Below are positions 27,632 to 39,812 of a stretch of DNA of 64,000 nucleotides, piece after piece (the first letter of the stretch is position 1; each line of letters starts with the position of its first letter). Where the stretch lies: positions 46,467,399 to 46,531,398 of the forward strand of contig NC_084481.1 of the NCBI RefSeq assembly GCF_030035675.1, read 5' to 3'. Origin of the DNA: Rhineura floridana. Taxonomy: Eukaryota > Chordata > Lepidosauria > Squamata > Rhineuridae. The translations under genes and the position numbers were made by a program. The notes below the pieces were generated by a model. That model was not told the origin of the DNA and searched no databases. It was given only the letters and a program-made list of their open reading frames with translations.

Positions 27632-28498
27632 CTTCACTGCTCTAAGACTGAACCCCTCAAACAAAATGAGCAGGTTTCTTTTCCTTCTTTAGCTTAAGTA
27701 GGAGAATTGAAACCATGGAAGGACAGTTGATAAGAACAGGAAAGCAGTGAGTGACGGTGACCGTTTGCTTTTATATTGTCTGTTCTTGGAGCATGTGACT
27801 CTTTGCATAGATGCACTGACCTCCTGGTTTTGGAAAAAGGGTTTTGTTTGCTGTTTTAATTACAGAAAGGGAACTGAAGGACATGCTAATCTGCACCAAA
27901 TTGTGAGCAAAGGTGAGGGATATTAAATACAAGTCTTATGTAATTGTAACTTTAATATGAACAGTTGGGCCATGTTTGCTTGAATCTTTTGCACAGCTCA
28001 TTTACTCCAAGACTGGACATTAGTCATTTGTACACTTGATGAACTACCGCTGCTGCTACCGTTATAAAGACTAGGAAAAATACACAAATAATTGCTCCCA
28101 ACAGAAGTCATTAAAGCTTTGCTTTTTTATTTGAAATTAAAACCTGCCTCTGTTGCCATGCTCATCACTTATGCTTCTAAATTGTAACTGTAAACAGTGA
28201 GAATACATACAGAAACAAAATCTCTTATAGTGGTTTTTAAAATGGTTGTGGCCAAATATGTTACCTTCTTTACATAAGACATTGGGCTGGTCATGAACAT
28301 ATTGAGAATACAGGCAGAACTACATGCTGCTGTTAATAAATATGGTAGACTTAGTCCACGATAAGAGCTGCCATCCCCCTCTCCCTGTAACCTGTTCAGT
28401 CACTGATCCTCAGTCATGGTGCCATCATGTAATTCTTTCCCATCAGCAATCTGGAGTGGGAAGCAGGAAAACATATAACTCACAATATCATGTGATCC
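27632..28498. other. Upstream of G6PC2, no gene seen
   Basis: Unique-looking AT-rich sequence. No TATA-anchored promoter or exon could be supported. Confidence 0.4.
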
Positions 28499-29835
28499 TA
28501 TTGTTGTTGTTGTTATGTGCCTTCAAGTCAATTTCAACTTATGGTGACCGTATGAATCAGCAACCTCCAATAGCATCTGTTATAACCCACCCTGTTCAGA
28601 TCTTGTAAGTTCAGGTCTGTGGCTTCCTTTATGGAATCAATCCATCTCTTGTTTGGCCTTCCTCTTTTTCTACTCCCTTCCCAGCATTATTGTCTTTTCT
28701 AGTGAATCATGTCTTATGATGTGTCCAAAGTATGGTAACCTCAGTTTCATCATTTTAGCTTCTAGTGATAGTTCTGGTTTAATTTGTTCTAACACCCAAT
28801 TATTTGTCTTTTTCACAGTCCATGGTATGTGCAAAACTCTCCTCCAACACCACGTTTCAAATGAATTGATGTTTCTCTTATCCGCTTTTTTCACTGTCCA
28901 ACTTTCACATCCATACATAGAGATCGGGAATACCATGGTCTGAATGATCCTGACTTTAGTGTTCAGTGATACATCTTTGCGTTTGAGGACCTTTTCTAGT
29001 TATCTCATAGTTGCCCTTCCCAGTCCTAGCCTTCTTCTGATTTTTGACTATTGTCTCCATTTTGGTTAATGACTGTGCCAAGGTATTGATAATCATTGAC
29101 AAGTTCAATGTCCTCGTTGTCAACTGTAAAGTTACATAAATCTTCTGTTGTCATTACTTTAGTCTTCTGACGTTCAGCTGTAGTCCTGCTTTTGTGTTTT
29201 CCTCTAACTTTCATCAGCATTTTTTTCAAATCATTACTGGTTTCTGCTAGTTAGTATGGTATCGTCTGCATATCTTAAGTTATTGATATTTCTCCCTCCA
29301 ATTTTCACACCTCCTTCATCTTGATCCAATCCCACTTTCCATATATGTTCTGCATATAGATTAAACAAATAGGGTGATAAAATATACCCCTGTCTCACAC
29401 CCTTTCTGATTGGGAACCAATTGGTTTCTCCATATTCTGTCCTTACAGTAACCACTTCCAGAGTATAGGTTGTGCATCAAAACAATCAGATGCTGTGGCA
29501 CCCCCATTTCTTTTAAAGCATTCCATACTTTTTCTATGATCTACATCATCAAATGTTTGCTGAAATCTATAAAGCAAAGGGTGATTTCCTTCTGAAATTC
29601 CTTGGTCCGTTCCATTATCCAATGTATATTTGCAATATGATCTCTGGTGCCTCTTCCCTTTCTGAATCCAACTTGGACGTCTGACATTTCTCGCTCCATA
29701 TATATGGAGGAAGTGGATTGGACTGTGAAAGACCAACCCAAATGGTGTTTGCATTTTGACCAATTTGTAGGGCAGTCCAATATCTCAGAGAGGAGGTCAG
29801 GTCTCCTGCTCCCCTTGTGCATTCACTATAGCTGC
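28499..29835 (-). mobile_element. Bov-B (RTE) LINE, 5' truncated
   Basis: Minus-strand element with its 3' end at 28499 (plus strand ttgttgttgttatgtgccttcaagtc). Decayed reading frames show RT and C-terminal features of the RTE/Bov-B group: VRQGYILSPYLFNLYAEHI, LRYADDTIL (catalytic YADD), SMYGCESWTVKKADKRNIN, WCWRRVLHIPWT and KLRLPYFGHIIR. The frames are broken by several shifts. A shorter Bov-B piece is at 46947-47272. Confidence 0.88.
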
Positions 29836-30659
29836 CCAATTTCCCTGCTTTTTAAAGTTTGTTAGAATAACTGTGGGCTATAGGTATGTTCTTAAACAGC
29901 AAGGTTTTTTGCCTATTAGTGAATATTATTTATTAATGTGTGTGGTGCTTTACAGAGTGCAGGGCAACAGATCCCTGCCAATAAGATGAAGGAAAAGATG
30001 CACTCAAGGAATAATAAAAAGACACAGTGCAATGTTAAAGCGGTGAGGATACCAAGTAAATAACCTGTTATGGCTCTTTAATTAAAAATTTGAGGGTGGT
30101 GGTGAGATTTTTCCAGTCATATAAGCTGTGTGTTTAATGGAACTGTATAAAATGATTGGGTTTGATTCATATAATAGAATATTTCAGTGGATGAACTTAA
30201 AGGATCTCCTCCACAGACAGCCACTTCACATTTACTTTAGCAGAGATAAACGTCTTTGAAGGAGCCTTTTTTTTAGCAGATTCAAGTCCTACACTGTTTG
30301 ACAAAGCTATGTGGAAAGGCATCAGAGCGGCGACTGGACTGCCTAATGTTGCTTTTCTGAGAAGCATTTGTGTTATGTAATTCAGAATGGCCCATCCACT
30401 GTGGCTTTGCCCACATCCATCTTTCCCACCATCCTTACAGTTGCAACATGAAGGGGTGTGTCAAATGTTCATTTGATTTTGCTCCACATGGTGGCGCAAC
30501 CATGTCATTTATAACCGTATGTAACATACCAATATGTTTTTGCTAAACTGTTTGTGAAAGAAATAGCCTGGGAATAAATCAGCAACTGTTCAAAAAGGAT
30601 TTAAAATACTATCTTAATTGTAGTGCTTCATTTCTAGGGAGAGGAGTATGTTAAGCTAT

Positions 30660-30695
<36 letters not shown>

Positions 30696-31900
30696 AGTAT
30701 TTAAACCCTGGCCTCCTCTTCATTAACTTTCTCCTGGTTTGGTTTCACTCTGAGCCTCACGGAAATTATTTTAGCATAAGCAGCTTATTGGCATGACTAG
30801 ACCACCTTGCCTCTCAGTCTGCTTCAGAATGTGAAGGGCTTTGCTTGAAGAAATTTTTAAAAATGCATTTTTCAGTAACATAATCTTATCTGTGACATTT
30901 AAATCTTGCTAAATCAGCTGCCCAGATGGTTAAATTCCTTATTTATGGAGTCTTTAGGTGCTCATCTCAGACTGTCTGAAGGCAATGTTGTTTTCAGTCT
31001 TGCCTATAGAAAGTACCTACTGACCTTAAAACAATTTACTCTTAATGGGGGGGAATGTTTGTGTTCTTCTTCCTTAACTACTTGAATGTACAGTCTTTAG
31101 AGAATCAATTTCCTTTAGAGAAGGGACTAGACAGTGTCTTTGTAATAACATGTTTATTTGTAAATATGCAGGTATGAGCAAGTATTATAAGGCAGGAGAG
31201 GGTGAAGGTAGATCAGGATCTACTGAAGGTGTCTGCGTGATTTGTAGTAGATCTAGGGATAAGTGAGAAATTTGATTCAGTTTGCATTTAAAAACAACCT
31301 ACCCAATTCTTACTTTCCAAAACAATATAGGAACTGAAACTCAGTCAGTATCCTTTGAAATGTGCACTTCTCTGAATTTTGCAAAGCAGTTGTAAAAATG
31401 TGGAGAACTGGAACTAAACAATGGGAAATGGGAAAACTGAGAGACACTGACATTGACAGATTCACCTATGGTACAGGCATAGTGTAAGACCCACTGCACA
31501 CATGCATTAGGTAATGGATGCAGGATTCAAAAACCTAGGAAGCTGCCTAAAATCGGGTCAGACTATTTGCCTACTTCAATTAAAACAAATTACAGCAAAC
31601 AAGTACAGGCAGGAGTGCAGGTAGAAATTAAAAGACATGGGGAGCTCGTGAAACTAACATAAAAGCGAAAGATTTGCTGGAACAACAACAAAAGTCTTTG
31701 GCTGATGACAGAAAGATTGTCAGAGAGGGCCAAGTAGATCTAAAGGCAGGGAGTTCCACAGCCTGGCCGTGAAAACACAAAAGACCCTCTTCTGCAACCT
31801 CTCCAGCCAAGCATGGAATTGAAATTCAGTTTGGGATGCATTTTCAGGGACACTACCTGATTTGCCCTTCCTGAGATGATACAGGAAGACAAGCCTCGAG
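29836..31900. other. Intergenic with simple and old repeats
   Basis: (TTTA)n at about 30656-30695. Piece of the TAGGGAT-ended MITE family at about 31254-31475 (ctagggataagtgagaaatttgattcagtttgcattt). At about 31640-31850, a fragment with gggagttccacagcctggccgtg, a common LINE 3'-end-like motif. No gene. Confidence 0.45.
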
Positions 31901-31919
31901 CCTCTGCATGGGGCACTAA

Positions 31920-32689
31920 TTGTGGGGTGGAGTGTGCCCCAGGCAGTGACAGGAGGGAGGAGTTAGAACCCTTCCATCTATGACCTGGCTATCGCGAGAT
32001 CACCCACAATCCTGGGCAGTCTTGCGAGAGCAGCCAAGGGGTGGAGCCAGACCCGGGCCTTTAAAGGCCCCAGTCTCCTGAGAGCCGGCCTCTTTCTTCA
32101 TGTGCCAGTTTTTCCCACCCACCTTCCCTCAGTCTTAGGGCGTCACTGAGCTGTGTTTATCTGGGTTGCTGGTTGACAAGGCCAGATAGGAATTTTTCCT
32201 CTTAACGAATCTGGCCCCATGGTTGAGCAGGGTTTTTTTCCTATCCCTCAATGGTTCGCTGTGCAATTGTTAGGCATTCACTCACTTCTGTCACAACTTT
32301 AGGCGGAAATGGCATTGGGCAGGATCAATCATAAGGGGGACTCCCATAAGGAGTCCAGTGGGGGTACACGATGGCCACGCCGCTAGCTCAGGAGGGGTGC
32401 TGCCTCATCCAGCTCACAACCCCTCCCACTGGTTGGTCAGCAGGACCACAGGTGCCTTGGGTTCACACCCCACCTGGGTCTAAAGCGAGCCAACTCCCAA
32501 GGGTAGTTCCCAACTGCTTGTTGGTTGATTCAGCATTCCTCCATCATGGGCTGCCAGAATGAAGCGGATCCTTGCCATACTGCCATGCCAACCCCGCTTT
32601 ACTTGCTCTTATCAATAAAGTTGTGGCCTTACTTCACCCATAAATCTGTGTCTGGCTGTGTTATTTCCGTTGCTAAAGGGGGCGCAACA
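31920..32689 (+). mobile_element. Fossil solo LTR-like segment (LTR retrotransposon)
   Basis: GC-rich segment with TG..CA-type ends (about tgtggggtgg to gcgcaaca), a TATA-like cctttaaagg near 32060 and AATAAA at 32614-32619 followed by GT-rich sequence, the order of a U3-R-U5 unit. No internal region next to it. I could not confirm a target duplication, so both ends are approximate and the family is not assigned. Confidence 0.5.
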
Positions 32690-33582
32690 TGCTCCTACCA
32701 CACAATGAAAAGCAGCCATCCTTCATAACCTGCAGAATTGTGCAATGCAGTTCCCCAACCAAATAATGTTTGCAAATATGCGTATCTTAGGCAAAACTAC
32801 ATACATAAATGTGTATATTAATATAAATGCATACTAAAATGCTGACAGATGTTCATACAGACTTTTTATTTTTAAAAAATCACAAAATGATGCAAAAATG
32901 TGGGCACCTGAAAGTAAAATTTGGTAAAATGAGAAACCGAAAGAAACTGAAATGGGTAGATTCATCCCTCCCTGCCTCCAACCACATCTCAGACGGCAGC
33001 AAGACACTCTGCAAATGTCCTCCCACAGCCTGGGCATGACAACAGAAAAGACCATCTTTTGCATCCCCTCCAACCGTACCACAAGAGGTCATGGGAGGTC
33101 ATGGCACATGGTGGACAGGCAAGATCATGTGAAACAGAGACTACTACAACCTAATTAAGAAAACCCTACAATCTGTTTTGCCTCTTTCCACATACATTTC
33201 CTGTGACAATTGGTACAGAGTAGTTTGAGCAAATGTTTGAACTCCAAATAGGGAATTATACCATAATTATACATGCCAAGTTTCATTTGGATATCACAGG
33301 GACAAGCTTAATTATACATTAGCTGAAGTGCAGGGGTTTTCCCTAACTCAAACTGCCAGCATGGGAGCCTCGATCTAGATCCTAGCATGAGGGATAGGGG
33401 ACTTTAACCATTAATTATGGTCCCAATTCGCATAGGAAAAAAAAACCTCAAGCTGTTTTCTTCCTATGCAGATGGGTGACACAGAGAGGTTCTGATCCAA
33501 ATCAGGACCATAGCAAGGGACAGAGACTTACTACTCCCACATGCACTACTGTGTATGATACTCACTGGTATGGAATACCAAC

Positions 33583-33619
<37 letters not shown>

Positions 33620-34359
33620 ATATATATAGTTTACAAATAGAACAAAGTTAGACCAACCAAATCCCACCTCCTGTCTCAGGAAGTTCCATATCTGTCACAA
33701 TCAGGTTTTAAGATAAGTCATATATTATTGGTGTATTGTGCAAGTTCAGGTAAACTAACATCATATCCTTCGGTTTATCTTAACAGGTCTCTCTCCACAA
33801 ATGTCCATATGCAGCTAGCAATTTCCCATGTGCTCTCTGTCTCTTATACATTATGAATATCAGCTTTCAGCAAAATCATCTGAATCCATAACTCTGTTTT
33901 GTGCCCTTAAATGTCTCATTAATTTCTCCAGGAGAGTTGTATGCCAGACCTTTTGAAGCCAGATATCCAGCATCATATTGTTGGCATTTTTCCAGTTTAG
34001 TAAACAGATATGGGGATCAAGTTGGTATTTCAACTTGGAGCAAAGAATTGTGCCCTTAATGTGTTTACCAAATGTAATTCCTGTATCTCATTATTCAAGA
34101 GAGTTATCATGTTACCAACAAATATTCCAGCTGAAGTGACCTCTAAAACCCCCAACCACCATCACAGGGCTGCTCAAGAACCATTGTGCCCTTAGGAGAG
34201 GAGAGAGGTAAGTTTCAAAGACATTTTCCCCCATGGTACATTATCTGAGCTGTTTTATTACATAGTTTGAAACCATGGTTATTGTTTTAACATTTCTATG
34301 CGAACCACTTTGTGAAGTTTCCCTGAAAAGCTGTATATAAATAGCTTAAATAAATAACG

Positions 34360-34403
<44 letters not shown>

Positions 34404-37199
34404 ATGCCAAAAGGGTGAGTTAAACCAAAGCTCTCCCTTTGCTTGGCGAACTTGAGGGCCATACATGTCACTGCTCTAAAAGGCCAAACTTATGAGTTAA
34501 GGATATTCCAACATGCTCATAACTTTTCCCAGTGTTTTTTACATTGTGCAACATTGTTATAAGGCCAAAGTGGCATTTTTGCTTTTTCTCTACCAATTTC
34601 TTATTTAAAGCACTTAACTCTGGATGTAGGTCACAGCTGCATGCCCAGGATCTGCTCCTGCATGGATACAACTAATTTACTCCTGCATGAATACAACTAA
34701 TTTAAAACTAATTAAACCAATGTAGGAGTTACTCTCTCTCTCTTTCTCTGATGTGTGTTCATTTGCATTTCCAATTAGTGGATTTTATCCACCAGGTAGC
34801 CTATTCATTTCCTTTGGTTGCTGCTCCGCTAGTCCCAGTCGTTTCTTTAGACACACATAATTAAAGCAAACTTGGTCCACCTACATAGTTTCCCACTTCA
34901 CTCTCTTCTTTGAGAGTTACGCTGCAATCCTGTTTACTTCTGCTTCATGGGACTGCTAAATCCTGATGTGATAGCATTAGAAATCGACACCATTGTTGAA
35001 ATACCACTGCGCTAGCAGAAGCCAATCAGTGGTGTAATCCTTATACTGGCAAGGACTTCAAAAACATGAAGGGGGAAAATGTGAATTGGAGGTGTATTGG
35101 AGAGGGAGGTGCAGCTTAGTCCAGATCCTATACTTGTTGAGGGGTTGATCCCACTTCTATCACCTGCAAAAGAGGTGGCATGAGTTAAAACGCTCTGATG
35201 GGATTCAGTGGAGAGCTATCTATGGCTCCTCCCATCTCCCCCCTCTCTGCCCCCTCCCAGCCCCTGCCATGATGTAGAATTGCATAATTCAGGAACCAGA
35301 CATGGAACAATACCAGGACCATGCAAATCTCAACAAGGAAATGTAAATCACATATTTAAATGGGGTTATATCACTCTGTCCCCAGATCTTCCAAACTGCA
35401 ACTGCACAAATGAGTGTAGGGACTTTGGTGAAAGGCAGCACTTTGCCTAAGTGGCCATCACCCATTCTCAGTGAATATCCAGATATTTGGTCTGTTGCCT
35501 GTTCAGCCCCTCCCCCAAGACACCCAAACAAATGTGTGCAGTGTTATAAGCATGGTCTGCGTAGATGCTTTGCAGGATCGGCCCTGCCATTAGGCAGAGT
35601 CAGGCAGCTGCCTCAGGTTCCAGATTTTGAGTAATTGTGTTTTTACTGGCATTGAAAGAGGAGAGATGCTTGTGTGTGTTTTTCTGCCTTAGGTATCAAA
35701 ATAATTGGTTGACCTATTATGCACCTTAATTTGGGGGGGTGCAAAGGGGCATTTGCTGCTCCACCTCAGGCAGCAAAGTGTCCTGGGCAAACCCTAACAC
35801 TTTGGCACTGCAGTAGGATTCAAATCCTTCTCCCAGGAGGCCTGTCTGCTATAGCTCTATATGCAGGCCTCCTAGCCACTGGTCTGTGGAGATTATGTAT
35901 CTGGAATGGCAATCCTGCAGCCTTGGGGGTCCCCCCCAGGGGTCCCCCCCCTGATTAAAAGGCTGACGCTGCCATGAGATTCAAGGCCCTGTCTGAACAG
36001 AGTGCAGAATGACAGAGGCCTCTGACTATAGTTGGGGCACAAAACCTTCCAACCCATTGTGGTATGCATTGGTATAGAGAATGAAACAATTCTCTAAATT
36101 CTAATTTGGGCTATGGATTTAATCTATCAACAGTAATTAGGCAAGACAGCTAAGCAGACCTCTGTTCAGAGGCAAAATACTAGGGTAGGAAAGCCTGGGA
36201 GGGCTGCTGCCTTCAAGCCCTGCTTGTGAGCTTCCTAGAAGAAACTGATTGGCCACTGTTGAAAATGGGAGGACTCTTTGGATTATATTCAACTAAGCCC
36301 TACTCAGAGTTAACACACGTTAATCATGTCTGCTTACTTCATTGGGTCTACTCTAGGCAGGACTAACACTGAATGCCACCCTAATGTTTTTAAATAATGT
36401 ACATTCTTGATTGACTTTTTTATTTAAAAACAACAACCAAACCTGATGATCTAAATAATAAAAATCTAGATTTCTCTGCCTTTTCATATCAACTAGGATT
36501 CTGAGGTATGTTCTAGGGTACAAACTCATTCCACACAGGTTGCCCATTGGACCTCAGTATTACCCTGCAAGAAATAAGTGCACTCTACAACACTCCCAAT
36601 ATTTTCTGGTGGAGGTTCATGACAGGTGCGGATTGGTAGTGGTGGGGAAGCTTGTCCGTCACTGCTGGGCTTCTGAGTGATAAGGGTCCAGCAAACATCT
36701 CTGGGATCCCCAGACCACTGTCTGAAAACTACTTAACTAATGCAAGAAAATGTCCATGATTACTGTACACTAAAATATCAAAGTAAACATTATGTGATAG
36801 CTGAGGTCAGGTGTTGCTAAGCTATTGTTTGCAAGGAGAAGTAACAACCAGCAAAGCAAAGTGATTTCTCTAGCAGTATTAATTGAAGTCCACTTACCTT
36901 TGGTACATCTTTTTGTTGTTGCTGATGGCAGCAATAACATTAACTTCAGATGCCATCATAGAGCAAAGAGTGGATTCCCCTCTCCCAGTATGAATAATAT
37001 TTTCAGAATTTAATGGTAAAGATAACATCCATTTTCAAGGAGGGCAGAAATGATTATGATAATAATAGTAATAATACTGATGAAGACCCAACATTTAGTG
37101 AATTTGCTTTGTTCAACATGATCACCTTTTGATAAGAATTCACTTGATCCTGTTGGAAAGTTGCATTACCCAAGGGGCAGGGTAAACAGATGTTCACTG
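32690..37199. other. Intergenic, repeats, no gene
   Basis: TAGGGAT-family MITE fragment at about 32760-32985. (CT)n at 33588-33614 and (GA)n at 34367-34397 with 750 bp of unclassified sequence between them. hAT-like piece starting ggccctgccattaggcag at about 35580-35790. GC-rich stretch with repeated ggtcccccccc at about 35925-35950. No exon or ncRNA could be supported. Confidence 0.45.
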
Positions 37200-38133
37200 C
37201 AGTGGCGGCTAGTGGCTTCATGTCAGGGGGTGCGGGGTTGGAATCCGCTCCAGATTTTAGTCCAAAGTTTCAAGGAGCTGTCTGTGACGTCCTTCCCTGG
37301 CACCACCTGTGAAGCTCTCACTTTGTGGCTACCAGCAGACAGGAACGTCAGGTTTATTCTTACCCTTTACAGCACTAGCACCAATCTCAAAATATCCCAC
37401 TGCTAGGCAGCACCACCCAACACTCTGTAACCCTTTTAGCCAATAGACTGTGCCTAGTCTCTGCCTGGCTATTCCGATACCTTGTGTCAATGGGTATAGG
37501 TAAATTGTAAACCCCCCTGCATCCCCTTGACTCTGAAGCATACAGCCCTGGGTTTCTCTGTGGGACTGGATACACTTCCCTCCGATCCGCCGCTGCCATC
37601 ATTCGATACAAACTGTTCAGCCTTGGTTACTCTGCCATCCCCCCTGGTATGTGTATCCCAGCTGAAGGAATCAGGCTTTTATTTAACCAAGAAATATTTA
37701 TTAAGAATTAGAAATAACAAGATTACTTAAGGAATGTTTCACAAGCGTATGGTTTCATCTGTATTCTGTATTCTGTTATGTATTTGACTTCTTACTAATT
37801 GCCTCAGAATTCTGACTCACTCTCAACAACAACAACAACCTCTAAACATCACCTCACAGCCACCACCTCAATTCACCACCAAAACCACCCAGATTCAACT
37901 GTCATTCTTCCATTTATACTCCCAGCCATTCAAACGCTCAGCCAATCATTCAGCATTCTACTGCTCATGTACTCCCCCTCCTCTTTCACTCCACTTACCA
38001 TATATCTTCTATATAACCAGCACTTACCATATTTACAATATAAGCAGGAACATCACACTGTCCAAGGTGGTTTGGACTAAAACCCAAAGCGGATTCCACT
38101 GCCCCACTGACATGGAGCCACCAGCCACCACTG
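37200..38133. mobile_element. hAT MITE (CAGTGGCGGCT-ended) split by a solo LTR
   Basis: Ends CAGTGGCGGCTAGTGGCTTC and, inverted, CAGTGGTGGCTGGTGGCTCC. Flanks GTTCACTG (37192-37199) and CTTCACTG (38134-38141) are an 8-bp duplication with one change. The inner arms ttttagtccaaa match each other. Without the LTR the MITE is only about 155 bp. Confidence 0.85.
37283..38057 (-). mobile_element. Fossil solo LTR (minus orientation)
   Basis: 775 bp with inverted ends TGTGATGTTCC / GGACGTCACA (minus-strand reading) and an exact 5-bp duplication CTGTC on both sides (37278-37282, 38058-38062). In minus orientation a TATAAA lies at 37918-37913 and AATAAA at 37683-37678, giving a U3-R-U5 layout. The internal part has been lost, as after recombination between LTRs. 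The family (ERV or other LTR class) is not assigned. The exact TSD suggests moderate age. Confidence 0.8.
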
Positions 38134-38909
38134 CTTCACTGATAACATCTAGAAATCTATGGGAGGCATACCTCTGTTTCCAGGGGTGGTGGTGGTCATC
38201 CTTGCTTCTGCTGCTGCTTCGTGTTGCATTTCTTGTCATTAATCTTCACTCACTTCCATCTTATAGAATTTCACCAGCAGATCAGCACTCTGACACCACT
38301 GCCACAGTCAGACCCGCAGCTTAATGCCAGCATTACCAACGCCCGCATTATCTGTTAGGAGTGGAGTCCTCTTTAGGCCTGGATTTTGTTTTCTTAACAA
38401 AAACTTCTTTTACAATTGTGTATTGTATCTGAGGATATTACCTTTATCATTGTTGCTTCTCCTATACCGTTAACAGCAGCCTGACCCACAGCAATTAGCA
38501 AATGAACATTTTAGTGGCATGGAGACAAATGACAAGGAAAGCCTTTTATGTTAAACATTTGTATGTTCATCAGGCTGCTCCTGGTCCAAACCTGGCCCAG
38601 AAAAAACAGGAGTAACTGTATCTTTGGAACATGCTTTTGTACCGTGTAAACCTAACTGTACCTCGGCTATATATTTGTTGGTCATACTAGTCCTATTCAA
38701 GCATTAGAGAGCTTGCAGAATACAACATGTGAGGGGTGCATCATGTCTTGGGAATGAGCACATTACTCCATCCGCAAACCCTTTGTCCTCCATGAGTTGA
38801 AGAGCAATTGTCTGCACTGCGGAGCCTCCTGTACTCATAGAGGCTCCCCACAAAATGTAGGGCTCTGAAAAATCAGAGTTCTGTATTGTGGGATGAGCCT
38901 CCACAAGAA

Positions 38910-39284
38910 TAGGGATGTGCCAGAATCCCACCCAATTCAGATTTGGTACCAAATTTTCCATTAATTTGCTTATTTCAATCACTGAGGATTGGATCAAATG
39001 TAACAAATTTCTGTGGCAATTTTTGAAAGCAGACCTTTTTTTAAAAAAACAAATCTGCCTCAAACATTAATTGTAAGAATGATAATTTATTGATATTTAC
39101 TTCAAAATATTGATATTTCCTTTTAAAATATTGATATTAATATTGATATTTTTCCAAGCAAAAAAACAAACATGGATTGGTAAAATCAGTGGCTAGTGGA
39201 TTCAGAATAATCTCGAATCAATGCCAGCCTGTTAGGCTGATGGAATGTTTTTGAACCAGCACTGGCCAATGGATCTCATCCTTA
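38910..39284. mobile_element. hAT-type MITE, TAGGGATG-ended, copy 2
   Basis: 375 bp with an exact 8-bp duplication CACAAGAA (38902-38909, 39285-39292). Same element as 9052-9437: gatttggtaccaaattttccattaattt at the start and cggccaa/tggccaatggatctcatcc at the end. Confidence 0.87.
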
Positions 39285-39647
39285 CACAAGAAGCAGGCTT
39301 CCTGCTTAAGACAGTCCCCCTTCAACATACAACAGGTAATGCCTAAAGAGGACTATTCTTTGTGGTTAAATAATACAAAGTGTCTCTTAAAACAGGAAAT
39401 TTAGGAAAACAATACCACTGCACCAAACTAGTGTGCAAATGGCCATGCTTGCAAAGATTCATATAGCCCAATCCTACAAGCTGCCCCATGCAAGCAACTT
39501 CTGAGTTCCCACATGGAATTGTATCAAAATCATATCCAGTCACTGTCATGCCACAATCCATATGTATGAAGTGGCTCTACTTATGCTATATGGAAAATGA
39601 CTGTTGATCGGAATTAGTAATTCCACATGACTGCTAAAATGTAAATG

Positions 39648-39812
39648 TACTGCCTTCAAGTTGATTCTGACTTATGGCGACCCTGTGAATAGGGTTTTCA
39701 TGAGGCTGAGAGGCAGTGACTGGCCCAAGGTCACCCAGTGAGCTTCATGGCTATGTGGGGATTCGAACCTAGTCCAACACCTTAACCACTACACCACACT
39801 GGCTCTCTACTA
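39648..39812 (-). repeat. Sauria-type SINE, minus orientation
   Basis: Reads tail to head on the plus strand: ctgccttcaagttgattctgacttatggcgaccctgtgaatagg (Bov-B-like tail), then gccaaggtcacccagtgagctt, and a B-box region ggattcgaacctag, ending cttaaccactacaccacactgg. Confidence 0.82.

Noticed and set aside
33588-34397. (CT)n and (GA)n at the two ends of a 750-bp segment as terminal repeats of an element
   Set aside because: Simple repeats with no TSD or shared unique sequence; cannot be supported.
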